Assembly (NCBI RefSeq): GCF_019931755.1
Contig: NZ_CP082918.1
Coordinates: 2,708,001 to 2,772,000, forward strand
Direction of reading: 5' to 3'
From: Sutcliffiella horikoshii
GTDB taxonomy: Bacteria; Bacillota; Bacilli; Bacillales; Bacillaceae_I
Length of the DNA: 64,000 bases
Part shown: one piece after another, positions 1 to 7,302 of the stretch
How positions within the stretch are numbered: position 1 is the first letter of the stretch
Layout: the number at the start of each line of letters is the position of its first letter
Position numbers and translations under genes: made by a program
The notes under the pieces: generated by a model
What the model saw: only the letters and a program-made list of their open reading frames with translations
What the model was told of the DNA's origin: nothing
The model's database searches: none

Positions 1-564
1 AACCACTACTTGATTAATCCAAGGCTCTTTCCTTTCACCATCACGGAAGTAATCATCTACAATCCAACTCCCACGTTTATCTCCAGCTTCCTTACTGGCA
101 AAAGATGAAGTTGTAAGTGGATGTTGAATGCTAAATACAAATCTGCCGTCCTCTTTTAGGGTTTGATAAACATTTTGAAACAGGCGGTTAATGTCTGATA
201 CATAATGAATGGCGAAACGAGAGGTTACGAGATCATAAGACTCACTAGGATAATCATACGATTCCATCGTTTCATTGAATATAGTGGCGTCTAATTCAAG
301 TAAGTTAGAGCGAGCTGCTTCTATCATTTGTTCAGAACCTTCGACTCCTGTGTAATGCCTTGCCCCTAATTGCATTAGTTCTTTACCAAACGAGGCATCT
401 CCACACCCTAAATCTAAGATGGTCTTATTTTGAATGTTCCCTACTAGTTCGGACATAATTGGACCTTCAATTGCATTGTTGGGACTGTCTTGTCTATTTC
501 TTCTTTTCATATAATTTGCATAAAAATCCGATTGATCGTAAACACTAGATCCTCTGAATTCCAT
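1..564 (-). CDS. Class I SAM-dependent methyltransferase, C-terminus outside window
   Basis: The gene begins at the ATG at 564, preceded by an AGGGAGATG ribosome site, and stays open to the window edge, so the C-terminus is missing. Residues about 49-60 read ILDLGCGDASFG, the glycine-rich SAM-binding motif I, followed by GVEGSEQMIEAA (motif II acidic position) and YDLVTSRFAIHYV, the usual Methyltransf_11/25 order. It would be a cytosolic small-molecule or unknown-substrate methyltransferase; nothing indicates the substrate. The start lies 15 nt from the stop of the upstream minus-strand gene, so the two are probably co-transcribed. Confidence 0.85.
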   Translation of the reverse strand, partial: MEFRGSSVYDQSDFYANYMKRRNRQDSPNNAIEGPIMSELVGNIQNKTILDLGCGDASFGKELMQLGARHYTGVEGSEQMIEAARSNLLELDATIFNETMESYDYPSESYDLVTSRFAIHYVSDINRLFQNVYQTLKEDGRFVFSIQHPLTTSSFASKEAGDKRGSWIVDDYFRDGERKEPWINQVVV

Positions 565-578
565 TGAAAAACATCTCC

Positions 579-1286
579 CTACCCTTTGTACGTATTACGA
601 ACACTCCAATATATTTCGGTATCATCATCACAATAAAAGCCTTCAAGATTACACCGCTCAATTATTCTATCTATCTTCTTTTTGTCATCTGAACAAATCA
701 TAGAAAAATGGCTATCCCAATGAGTGGTAATAAGGATGGAGTTATCATGAGTAAAAAGGTTATGTCTTGCTAAAGTATCTTGATTGATTAAGTCATCTAT
801 GTACTCTAACTTTCTTTCTGCACCAAATTCATCTCCTACCCAAATCCAATCATACTTCTCCTGTTTTATTGCACCTAACAGTTTATTTATCAAAAGAGCC
901 GGCAGCATTCCCTCTGTTGGTGGCACAAGATTGTCTTTCTCACTGACAGTGTTGATTTTCTCTTTAAATTCCTTATTCTCAAACTCCTTATTTAAACCAA
1001 GTATTCGTGTGCGAAGTCCAATATCTAACTCTTCATAACTTTTCAATCCACTAAGAGCTATGAATTCTTTCCACGTTACAATTTCACAATGATTTATAAT
1101 TTGAAATTTGTCTGGGTTTGTTTCTGAATTAAACAGTTCTGTATCTATGTTGACTGGTTTAATAAAGGGATGGAAGAAGATATAAACATCATTAAAAACC
1201 CCTTTATAAAATGCCTTGATTGATACGTCCTCATAGGCACAAACTGCAAATCTATGAGGTTCTGGAAGGACTCTATCTGCTTTCAA
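579..1286 (-). CDS. Uncharacterised cytosolic protein, possibly DUF2711-like
   Basis: This 235-residue protein has no signal peptide or membrane helix. It has a VYIFFHPFIKP stretch near the N-terminus and an acidic C-terminal half. Its layout resembles what I remember of DUF2711 Bacillus proteins, but I cannot confirm that. I place the start at the TTG at 1286, because AAGGA lies about 8 nt before it; the upstream in-frame GTG at 1295 abuts the AAGGA and leaves no spacing. It lies just upstream of the methyltransferase and just downstream of a GNAT gene on the same strand. Function unknown. Confidence 0.6.
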   Translation of the reverse strand: MKADRVLPEPHRFAVCAYEDVSIKAFYKGVFNDVYIFFHPFIKPVNIDTELFNSETNPDKFQIINHCEIVTWKEFIALSGLKSYEELDIGLRTRILGLNKEFENKEFKEKINTVSEKDNLVPPTEGMLPALLINKLLGAIKQEKYDWIWVGDEFGAERKLEYIDDLINQDTLARHNLFTHDNSILITTHWDSHFSMICSDDKKKIDRIIERCNLEGFYCDDDTEIYWSVRNTYKG

Positions 1287-1313
1287 ATGTAACACTCCTT
1301 ATTCTAAATCACT

Positions 1314-1769
1314 CTACCTATGCCCATCTCTCCTAGCTTGAATATATCCATAATACGCACAAGTCCCATTTTGGGTTAAGTCTTTTACCTCAAAACCGCA
1401 CTTCTCATAGAAACTGAAATTATTAGCGGAGGTGTGTGCAAACCAATCACCGTGAGGCAGTTTTTGAACACAAAGTTCTACAATTTTCTTCCCGATACCT
1501 TTCCCACGATATTCCGATAAAACAACTAAATCTACTATGTTAGCAACCATTATTTGGTCTGAGATAACCCTAACCATCCCAATCATCTTGTTTTGGTCCC
1601 ACACCGTAAATGCCCACGTAGAGTTTTTAAAGATAAGCGAGAACTTCTCTTTTTGCCAAGCCGGGGTATTCCTTGCCCATCCCGCATCCTCAAAAAGAGC
1701 TTCTACATATTCAGAAGGAACCCCTTCTGTTCCTTCCCTTATTACTAAACCGTTGTAATATTGGTACAT
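1314..1769 (-). CDS. GNAT family N-acetyltransferase
   Basis: This 151-residue protein carries acetyl-CoA-binding motif A as VVLSEYRGKGIGKKIVELC (about residues 84-102; R-G-K-G-I-G is the pyrophosphate loop) and a C-terminal FYEKCGFEV, typical of GNAT motif B. It should transfer acetyl from acetyl-CoA to an amine of an unknown substrate in the cytosol. The start is the ATG at 1769, six bases after AAGGGGGTG; an in-frame GTG nine bases upstream is part of that ribosome site. Neighbours are unrelated, so context gives no substrate. Confidence 0.8.
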   Translation of the reverse strand: MYQYYNGLVIREGTEGVPSEYVEALFEDAGWARNTPAWQKEKFSLIFKNSTWAFTVWDQNKMIGMVRVISDQIMVANIVDLVVLSEYRGKGIGKKIVELCVQKLPHGDWFAHTSANNFSFYEKCGFEVKDLTQNGTCAYYGYIQARRDGHR

Positions 1770-1793
1770 ATTTAACACCCCCTTATAATTAAA

Positions 1794-2015
1794 TCATTTT
1801 CCTTCCCTTACAACTTTAAAAGACAAACTCGACAGAACAAAAGCCAATATTATTAGCAAAGGCGCCACCACAAATAATCCTATTAAATCCGTTGTAAGAT
1901 TCCAAGGTACGAAAGCATTCCAGAATATCCCCATAACCTTCCATAATAGAACAAATATAATCACAGTAAATACAAGATATAATATTTTTTCTAATCCTTT
2001 TTTCAATATATACAA
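1794..2015 (-). CDS. Small two-helix membrane protein
   Basis: This 73-residue protein has two hydrophobic segments (about residues 11-35 and 44-67) and a positively charged end, so it should lie in the cytoplasmic membrane. I do not recognise a family. The start could be the TTG at 2015 (GAGGGG six bases before) or the TTG at 2006, which would give an N-terminus MKKGLEK. It is one of many small envelope genes in this part of the window. Confidence 0.55.
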   Translation of the reverse strand: MYILKKGLEKILYLVFTVIIFVLLWKVMGIFWNAFVPWNLTTDLIGLFVVAPLLIILAFVLSSLSFKVVREGK

Positions 2016-2052
2016 TCCCTTCCCCTCTTATTGGCGGCTATTATCAGCGTAT

Positions 2053-2340
2053 TTAAGGCCCATAAACAATCATAAAGACTATTAGACACAGGTTAAATAA
2101 AATCAATATCTTTCCAAAGATATTCCTGAAGGCTAGAACAGAAAAAAACATAGAAACTACAAATGATGGAATCGCTACTTTTGAGGGGAAATAGGTGAAA
2201 TCTAAAATTCCTACCATGGGAAATAGTAAGATAAGGATGCATACGCCTGTAAATATGCACGAGAAAAGACATGCAAGACTGAGGTAACTAAATGTAGCCA
2301 TACTTCTTATGTGTTGTTTTTCAGAAATATTATTAGACAT
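2053..2340 (-). CDS. Small three-helix membrane protein
   Basis: This 95-residue protein starts at the ATG at 2340, placed by a clear GGAG ribosome site 5-6 nt upstream; frames open further upstream look non-coding. A short polar N-terminus (MSNNISEKQHIRS) is followed by three hydrophobic segments (roughly 18-42, 48-66 and 69-93). The pattern is like small DUF4190-type or orphan Bacillus membrane proteins, but no signature allows a family call. Confidence 0.6.
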   Translation of the reverse strand: MSNNISEKQHIRSMATFSYLSLACLFSCIFTGVCILILLFPMVGILDFTYFPSKVAIPSFVVSMFFSVLAFRNIFGKILILFNLCLIVFMIVYGP

Positions 2341-2404
2341 CTTTATCTCCTTTTTATATAAATTTTTATTAAACGTTGCTTGGTGGGCAACTTCCATAAT
2401 GTAT

Positions 2405-2420
2405 AATACCAATTATTTCA
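2405..2420. repeat. Partial copy of the dispersed ATACCAATTATTTCA repeat end
   Basis: ATACCAATTATTTCA matches the conserved end of the repeat found complete near 19.24, 21.49, 23.69 and 33.11 kb. Here only the end is present; next to it lies a different terminator hairpin (2460-2487). Confidence 0.6.
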
Positions 2421-2451
2421 AATTTTTAATATTTACACAATATGAATTTCA

Positions 2452-2489
2452 TAAAAAATGAAGCTTACCTTTTTTCAGATAAGCTTCCA
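2452..2489 (-). terminator. Rho-independent terminator of lysS
   Basis: GAAGCTTA and TAAGCTTC form a stem (2460-2487) that on the minus strand is followed by ATTTTTTATG. It lies 13 nt after the lysS stop. Confidence 0.8.
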
Positions 2490-2499
2490 CAGGTATAAT

Positions 2500-3957
2500 T
2501 TATTTTCTAGTTAACGGAAACAATACGCAGTCTTTAATCGTTTCACAATCCGTAAGTACCATTAGTAATCGTTCAATCCCAAATCCCCACCCCGAAATTG
2601 GTGGCATTCCATACTCCATAGCCAATAAGTAATCTTCATCCATTTCCATGGCTTCTGTATCACCGCCATTTTTCAAGATGGCTTGGGCCTCTAATCGTTT
2701 TCTCTGTTCAACAGGGTCTACTAATTCTGAATAGGCATTGATGATTTCAGAACCATTTACTACTAATTGAAAACGGTCTGTAATTGCTGGATTGTCATCT
2801 TTTGCTCTGGCTAAAGGTGATAAATCAATTGGATGGTTAATTAAAAAGGTTGGTTCTATTAAATATGGGCGACACACTTTTTTGTATAGAAGGTCAATGA
2901 AATTCCCTCTTCCCAATGTCTCGATATCCTCGGCTTCTAAATAAATATTTCTTCGTTTTGTTTCCTCATGTAATCTTTTCACATCTGGATACAAATCAAT
3001 ATCTATGCCTGTATCTTTTAAAATTAATTCTCTAAACGACACTACATTCCACTCTAATGAAAAATCAATCGATTGTCCTTTTATCCTAATAACTGTTGAG
3101 TCAAATGTTTGTTTTAGGACATATACAATCATTTCACGCATGAGCTTCATCGTATCTTCATAATTCCAATAAGCTGCATAGCCTTCCACCATGGTGAATT
3201 CTTGAAGATGTTGAGGGCTAATCCCTTCATTTCTAAAGCATTTTGCAAATTCGAATACTTTTGTAAAGCCTCCTACAATAAGCCTTTTCAAATAAGTCTC
3301 TGGAGCAATTCGTAAATTTAGTTCCGTATCTAGCGAGTTATGATACGTTTTAAACGGGCGTGCTAACGCACCTGAGGAAGTATGTTGCAATACAGGGGTT
3401 TCCACCTCCAAGAAGTCTTTTTCCTCTAAAAATCTACGAACAGCACGCACTAATTTTGTTCGCATTAACATACGATTTTTTGTTTCTTTTGTCATCATCA
3501 AATCTATATATCGTTGTCTATACCGTGTGTCTATGTTGCTTAATCCATGCCATTTATCCGGTAGTGTGTGTAACGCTTTCCCAAGCAGTTCATATTTTTC
3601 AATACGCAGCGTTTTTTCATTTGTTTTCGTAGAATACATCTTCCCTTCTACACCGATAAAATCGCCTATATCCAAATAATCGAGGAAATCATTCAAAGCC
3701 TGCTCCCCAACCTCTTCTTTTTTTAGAAGAAGTTGCAACTTACCTTGTATGTCTGAAATAGTGATAAAACTGAATTTACTAAACTGACGAATCCCCATGA
3801 TTCTTCCTGCAACTCGAACACCTGCTGTTCCATCCTCAAGTGTAGAGGATTCGTAAAGTTCGTAATTTGTCTGGAACCTTTCAGGATATACTGGAATCCC
3901 CTTTGATCTTAAAGCCAATAATTTCTCTATTCTGAGGGCTGTTTGTTCTTGACTCAT
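2500..3957 (-). CDS. lysS: Lysyl-tRNA synthetase, class II
   Basis: This enzyme charges tRNA-Lys with lysine using ATP. The 485 residues carry an N-terminal OB-fold (about 50-150: VRVAGRIMGIRQFSKFSFITI) and the class II core: motif 1 around FLEVETPVLQ, motif 2 FRNEGISPQHLQEFTMVEG, motif 3 GWGFGIERLLMVLT near the C-terminus. The start is the ATG at 3957 with GGAG nine bases before; an upstream ATG at 3972 overlaps that site. Motif 2 differs from the usual Bacillus housekeeping sequence (which I recall as FRNEG-STRHNPEFT), and the gene has a T-box leader, so this may be a second, regulated LysRS rather than the housekeeping copy, which is not in this window. Confidence 0.93.
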   Translation of the reverse strand: MSQEQTALRIEKLLALRSKGIPVYPERFQTNYELYESSTLEDGTAGVRVAGRIMGIRQFSKFSFITISDIQGKLQLLLKKEEVGEQALNDFLDYLDIGDFIGVEGKMYSTKTNEKTLRIEKYELLGKALHTLPDKWHGLSNIDTRYRQRYIDLMMTKETKNRMLMRTKLVRAVRRFLEEKDFLEVETPVLQHTSSGALARPFKTYHNSLDTELNLRIAPETYLKRLIVGGFTKVFEFAKCFRNEGISPQHLQEFTMVEGYAAYWNYEDTMKLMREMIVYVLKQTFDSTVIRIKGQSIDFSLEWNVVSFRELILKDTGIDIDLYPDVKRLHEETKRRNIYLEAEDIETLGRGNFIDLLYKKVCRPYLIEPTFLINHPIDLSPLARAKDDNPAITDRFQLVVNGSEIINAYSELVDPVEQRKRLEAQAILKNGGDTEAMEMDEDYLLAMEYGMPPISGWGFGIERLLMVLTDCETIKDCVLFPLTRK

Positions 3958-4017
3958 TTTTATCAACTCCAATTTTTCATTTATCTAATTTCCAGCTGCC
4001 ATACTATTTTAAAAAAC

Positions 4018-4330
4018 AAAAAAACTCCCACCCCCAAGATTATTCATCTTGAGGACGAGAGTTGTTAACTTCGTGGTACCACCCCAGTTTGTTGACATGT
4101 TACCATATCAACCTCTTTAGGTACTTCTGTTTTTAACAAACAAGTATACCCTATCTCTATAACGGGAGATCCCGTCGCAGTATCACTAAGAAATCTTAGA
4201 TCCGTGCAAAGGCTCCGAGGCTTTTTTCATTAAAATCATTATTGCTTCTTCTCACCTACCGAAGCTCTCTGGAAACAATGAATCTTAATTACTCTTCTCT
4301 TCACAGCCGTACATTCCGTATGTTTTTTAG
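4018..4330 (-). promoter_or_regulatory. T-box riboswitch of lysS, Lys (AAA) specifier
   Basis: On the minus strand the leader holds the T-box core GGGTGGTACCACGA (about 4069-4085) followed by a terminator stem CAAGATGAATAATCTTG-type with a T run at 4022-4062. Upstream it has the AGAGAG and GGTAGGTGAGAA elements of Stem I. Aligning with the tyrS leader at 34.7 kb (TGAA-TAC) puts the specifier at 4223-4225, TGAA-AAA, a lysine codon. Uncharged tRNA-Lys should bind and favour the antiterminator. Confidence 0.9.
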
Positions 4331-4463
4331 AATATTAGCACAAATAAATACTTTAGGCAATCTCCTACCCCAATTTATTTCACTATTTGGGTTGAAATAG
4401 AGGAAATGATTAAATTGTTTAGAATTTATTATAGATGACAAAGAATAAAGGAGTAATGGAAGA

Positions 4464-5420
4464 GTGATTGATCAAATAATTCCAGCGCTAATTGCTTTTA
4501 TTATTGTTGCAATTTTATCTCCGCTATTTATTGACGCCTTGAGGAAGCTTAAATTGATACAACCAATAAGAAAAGAACTTCCTTCCGATCATCAATTAAA
4601 GAAAGGCACTCCGTTAATGTTCGGTATTATTCTGTTTGTAGGAATTATACTATCGATTCTTTTTTCACCTACTCCCTTGATGTACTTTTTGTGTATTACG
4701 TACATTCTATTTAGTTTTATTGGGTTTTTGGACGATTTTTGGAAGGCTTCGCGTCAAGATCCAGGGGGAGTATCAGGCAAGACTAAACTTATTCTTCAAT
4801 TTACTTTCACAGGTACTTTGCTTTATTACGTAATTGTCGAACTAGGCATAGGCACCCAGATTAATATTTTTAAAGACATTACTTTAGATTTACCGATGGT
4901 GTTATATGTCATTGTCATTACCTTATTTGTTGTGGGATCTGCAAACGCCATCAATTTCACTGATGGATTAGACGGTCTTTTAGGAGTAGTAGCAATCCCT
5001 ACATACTTTTTCTTTTTTGTGGTTTCAGACAGACCAGAGGTTCAACTTTTTAGTTTAATTATGATTGGATGTTTACTGGGCTTTCTCATCTATAATATAT
5101 ACCCTGCAAAAGCTTTTATGGGTGATACAGGATCATTAGCTATAGGTGGTTCCTTATCCTTTCTTGCCGTTCTCGAAAAGGTTGAAATTCTAATTCCCAT
5201 TTTGTTTTTCATATATTTTGCTGAGCAACTGTCGGTTATTTTACAGGTTTCCTCGTTTAAACTTACGCATAAACGCATCTTCAGAATGACACCGATTCAC
5301 TATCACTTTGGCTTAAAATATGGTTGGTCCGAAACGACTATTGTCACAGTGTTTGGATTAATATCTTGGATTTGCGTTTTTATTTGTTTAGCTTATTGGA
5401 GATTTCTTCTATATCCATAA
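4464..5420 (+). CDS. mraY: MraY-like phospho-N-acetylmuramoyl-pentapeptide transferase
   Basis: This 318-residue integral membrane protein has about ten helices and the full MraY motif set: GFLDDFWK (about 87-94, catalytic Asp pair), NAINFTDGLDGL (about 165-176), AKAFMGDTGSLAIGG and the C-terminal TPIHYHFGLKYGWSE loop with the HxHxE-type pattern. It should transfer phospho-MurNAc-pentapeptide to undecaprenyl phosphate, making lipid I. The start is GTG at 4464 with AAAGGAG ten bases before; an ATG inside the spacer reads to a stop after three codons. It stands alone, divergent from the lysS leader and away from any division/cell-wall cluster, so it is probably a second mraY. Confidence 0.88.
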   Translation: MIDQIIPALIAFIIVAILSPLFIDALRKLKLIQPIRKELPSDHQLKKGTPLMFGIILFVGIILSILFSPTPLMYFLCITYILFSFIGFLDDFWKASRQDPGGVSGKTKLILQFTFTGTLLYYVIVELGIGTQINIFKDITLDLPMVLYVIVITLFVVGSANAINFTDGLDGLLGVVAIPTYFFFFVVSDRPEVQLFSLIMIGCLLGFLIYNIYPAKAFMGDTGSLAIGGSLSFLAVLEKVEILIPILFFIYFAEQLSVILQVSSFKLTHKRIFRMTPIHYHFGLKYGWSETTIVTVFGLISWICVFICLAYWRFLLYP

Positions 5421-5568
5421 TTGAACTTAAAGCTATTCCAATGATTATTAGAGGTAACCAGGCAACGCAAAATGCAACGCAGAAATACCAAGGGCAAAAA
5501 TCTCCCACAAGATAAATGGAAGTACTAATCAATACCCCGATGATCACATAAATGGTGATAATCTCCAT
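5380..5568 (-). CDS. Small two-helix membrane protein overlapping mraY end
   Basis: This 62-residue frame has an AAAAAGGAG ribosome site about 12 nt before its ATG and two hydrophobic segments (about 3-22 and 27-47), ending in a charged tail. It overlaps the last 41 bp of mraY on the opposite strand. The ribosome site and membrane-protein composition support it; the antisense overlap lowers certainty. No family recognised. Confidence 0.45.
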   Translation of the reverse strand: MEIITIYVIIGVLISTSIYLVGDFCPWYFCVAFCVAWLPLIIIGIALSSIMDIEEISNKLNK

Positions 5569-5652
5569 TTTGCCATCGAACTCCTTTTTACTAGTATAAA
5601 AAGGTGTACTTGCAAGGGTTCTTCAATTAGGCGAAACAACTTGGAAATTCAC

Positions 5653-5690
5653 AAAAAAATAAATCCAGCCCCTTTTTTAGTGGCTGGATT
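5653..5690 (-). terminator. Strong rho-independent terminator after the structured RNA
   Basis: AATCCAGCC (5662-5670) pairs with GGCTGGATT (5682-5690), and on the minus strand a TATTTTTTT run follows. It ends minus-strand transcription that has passed the DIP1984 gene and the structured RNA. Confidence 0.85.
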
Positions 5691-5699
5691 CTTTACTAT

Positions 5700-5938
5700 T
5701 ACTCTTACATTAGTTCATAAGAAACTCCCCTACTCCACCCTCACGAATATGAAAATCAATACCAGGTTGTAAGTTGTTTATGTAAATTGTTCTGGTGTAA
5801 CATTAATGGGTATAAATTTTGACGGAGGACTCGAACCTCTTGGGGTCACCCCGAAACCCGTACCATTAATGACAACTTTGACCTGTTGCAAGGTTCGGTA
5901 TTCGCCTTTTCATTTTCGCTACCAGCTTATCTTATGAA
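5700..5938 (-). ncRNA. Candidate structured RNA with tRNA T-arm-like tip
   Basis: Minus-strand RNA between the DIP1984 stop and the terminator contains nested complementary segments. From outside in: 5930-5938 with 5714-5722 (9/9 pairs); 5907-5918 with 5744-5755 (11/12); 5897-5902 with 5758-5763 (6/6); 5881-5884 with 5764-5767 (4/4); 5872-5878 with 5771-5777 (7/7); 5863-5871 with 5801-5809 (9/9). The tip holds two hairpins: GGGGTGACCCC (5842-5852) and GAGG-TTCGAGT-CCTC (5825-5839), whose loop is an exact tRNA T-loop closed by G53-C61-type bases. A UUACACCA follows the inner stem. It is not a normal tRNA: no anticodon arm is visible and 14 nt separate the T-arm from the stem. It may be processed from the upstream mRNA or have its own promoter, which I cannot see. 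Confidence 0.65.
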
Positions 5939-6393
5939 GAAAGTAAATCGGTTTTCCAATTAAGCTCCTGGATCTTCACATCATATAATCGATATTTCTG
6001 TGACAGTTCATCCACATGCTTTTGCATTTCTTTTACACTGATAGTTGTGATGTATTTGATTTCTGCCCGTGAATAACGCTCAAGTTTCATGGATGCTTGG
6101 TCAAGAAGTTCGCTATGAATCTTCCGTTCCTGGCCAATCAAATCACGAGATGCCAATGCATCTGCAAGTGACTCCATTTTATCAAATTTCGTTTTTAAAT
6201 TGGTCTTGTTTATTTGCTGGATCAGAAGTCTTAACTTCTCTAATAGCTCCGTTAATTCCTTTAACAATATCTTTGGATCTTCGTTTGGTTCGTCCCCTTC
6301 CTGCACCCTCACATTCTGCAGCAACCTATTCTTCAATTGCTCCACACGCTTTTGATAATCTGCCCGTAGTATTAATGCCTCAGCTAATTTCAT
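5932..6393 (-). CDS. DIP1984 family protein (septicolysin-like)
   Basis: This 153-residue, highly charged, all-helical protein has the DIP1984 look: MKLAEALILRADYQKRVEQLKNRLLQN at the start, a middle NKTN segment, and a C-terminal DELSQKYRLYDVKIQELNWKTDL. It has no signal peptide, so the old name septicolysin (a cytolysin) is probably misleading. The start ATG at 6393 follows AGGAGGAGA. The gene's last codons form one side of the outermost stem of the structured RNA downstream, tying the two together. Function in the family is not established as far as I know; association with the tRNA-like RNA suggests an RNA-binding or RNA-repair-related role (inference). Confidence 0.85.
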   Translation of the reverse strand: MKLAEALILRADYQKRVEQLKNRLLQNVRVQEGDEPNEDPKILLKELTELLEKLRLLIQQINKTNLKTKFDKMESLADALASRDLIGQERKIHSELLDQASMKLERYSRAEIKYITTISVKEMQKHVDELSQKYRLYDVKIQELNWKTDLLSS

Positions 6394-6425
6394 TAAGATC
6401 TCCTCCTAGTCTACAAAAATAGTGA

Positions 6426-6902
6426 TTAATGCCAATAAGGTTGTTTCATCTCAATTACTTCACCAGTGCGAGGATTTACTAAAAAGAACCTATCGTCTGC
6501 CTCATAATGATAATCCCGATTATTAATGAAAAAGCGTATTTTTTCCGTATATATTGGCACCGTATTTCGATAGCTCTTTTCTTTGTATTCCACAATAGTA
6601 GATACATTATGGCTTTCATAAACCAATTGTTTCGCTTGATCGTAAGTATAGGTTGGCTTCCCTATCAAAAACAAAAGTATTGGTACGATAAAAAACAATC
6701 CTATAGCCTTCTTCTCCCACTGTTTCTTTAACTTTCCCTTCGTGTAGGTATAGACAACTACCATTCGAACGGTCATTACAGGGATTATCATACCTAAATT
6801 AAATACTCCCTTATAAAAGTGTGAGTTAAGCCAAATTATAATACCAAATTCTAAGAGGGTTGCACCTAGGGTGAAGAGGAAAAACTTATTCGACTTGGTC
6901 AT
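6426..6902 (-). CDS. Membrane protein with C-terminal PepSY-like domain
   Basis: This 158-residue protein has three hydrophobic segments (about 8-26, 33-50, 66-82) followed by an extracytoplasmic-looking domain of 75 residues that ends in DDRFFLVNPRTGEVIEM, a turn typical of PepSY/YpeB-like domains. The ATG at 6902 has GGAG six bases upstream. Substrate or partner unknown. Its stop is about 30 nt before the DIP1984 start on the same strand. Confidence 0.6.
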   Translation of the reverse strand: MTKSNKFFLFTLGATLLEFGIIIWLNSHFYKGVFNLGMIIPVMTVRMVVVYTYTKGKLKKQWEKKAIGLFFIVPILLFLIGKPTYTYDQAKQLVYESHNVSTIVEYKEKSYRNTVPIYTEKIRFFINNRDYHYEADDRFFLVNPRTGEVIEMKQPYWH

Positions 6903-6918
6903 TTATTTTCTCCTAAAA

Positions 6919-7239
6919 TCAATCTTCCTTGTTTAAAAGTATCTCTGCATGGGATTTAATCATCGCTATGTAGTGCCCTTTATCAAAGGGTTTTGTTATA
7001 TGAGATATACCTCTCAGACTGCCTTTTACAATTGTCTTATTCAACCCAACATCAACAGTCACTGTGAGATAAACCCTGTCATTATATTTAACAACACCAG
7101 TAACTTGTTTATTCTCTAAATCTATATTTGTATACTCCGGTGCAATTCTCAAAGGGGCAAAGTTAGTATACCCTTTACTTGGCTTGTTACCTAAACGGAA
7201 TATTATATGTCTAACAAACTCTTTTGTTTTGGTAAACAC
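6919..7239 (-). CDS. Uncharacterised small protein
   Basis: This frame encodes about 106 residues, N-terminus MFTKTKEFVRHIIFRLG with a basic, amphipathic segment, then beta-rich sequence (VTGVVKYNDRVYLTVTVDVG). I chose GTG at 7239 because AAGGGAG lies six bases before it; an in-frame TTG at 7266 has no clear ribosome site. It is 16 nt upstream of the membrane gene and could be translated with it. No family recognised. Confidence 0.5.
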   Translation of the reverse strand: MFTKTKEFVRHIIFRLGNKPSKGYTNFAPLRIAPEYTNIDLENKQVTGVVKYNDRVYLTVTVDVGLNKTIVKGSLRGISHITKPFDKGHYIAMIKSHAEILLNKED

Positions 7240-7302
7240 ACTACTTCTCCCTTCATCCTTTTTCAAAGCCCCTTACTACTTGAAGGAATTCTTCATCCAA
7301 AA

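Noticed and set aside
5791..5872. A normal tRNA gene
   Set aside because: Only the T-arm is canonical; there is no anticodon arm or D-arm of standard size, and 14 nt separate the T-arm from the closing stem. Treated as tRNA-like instead.
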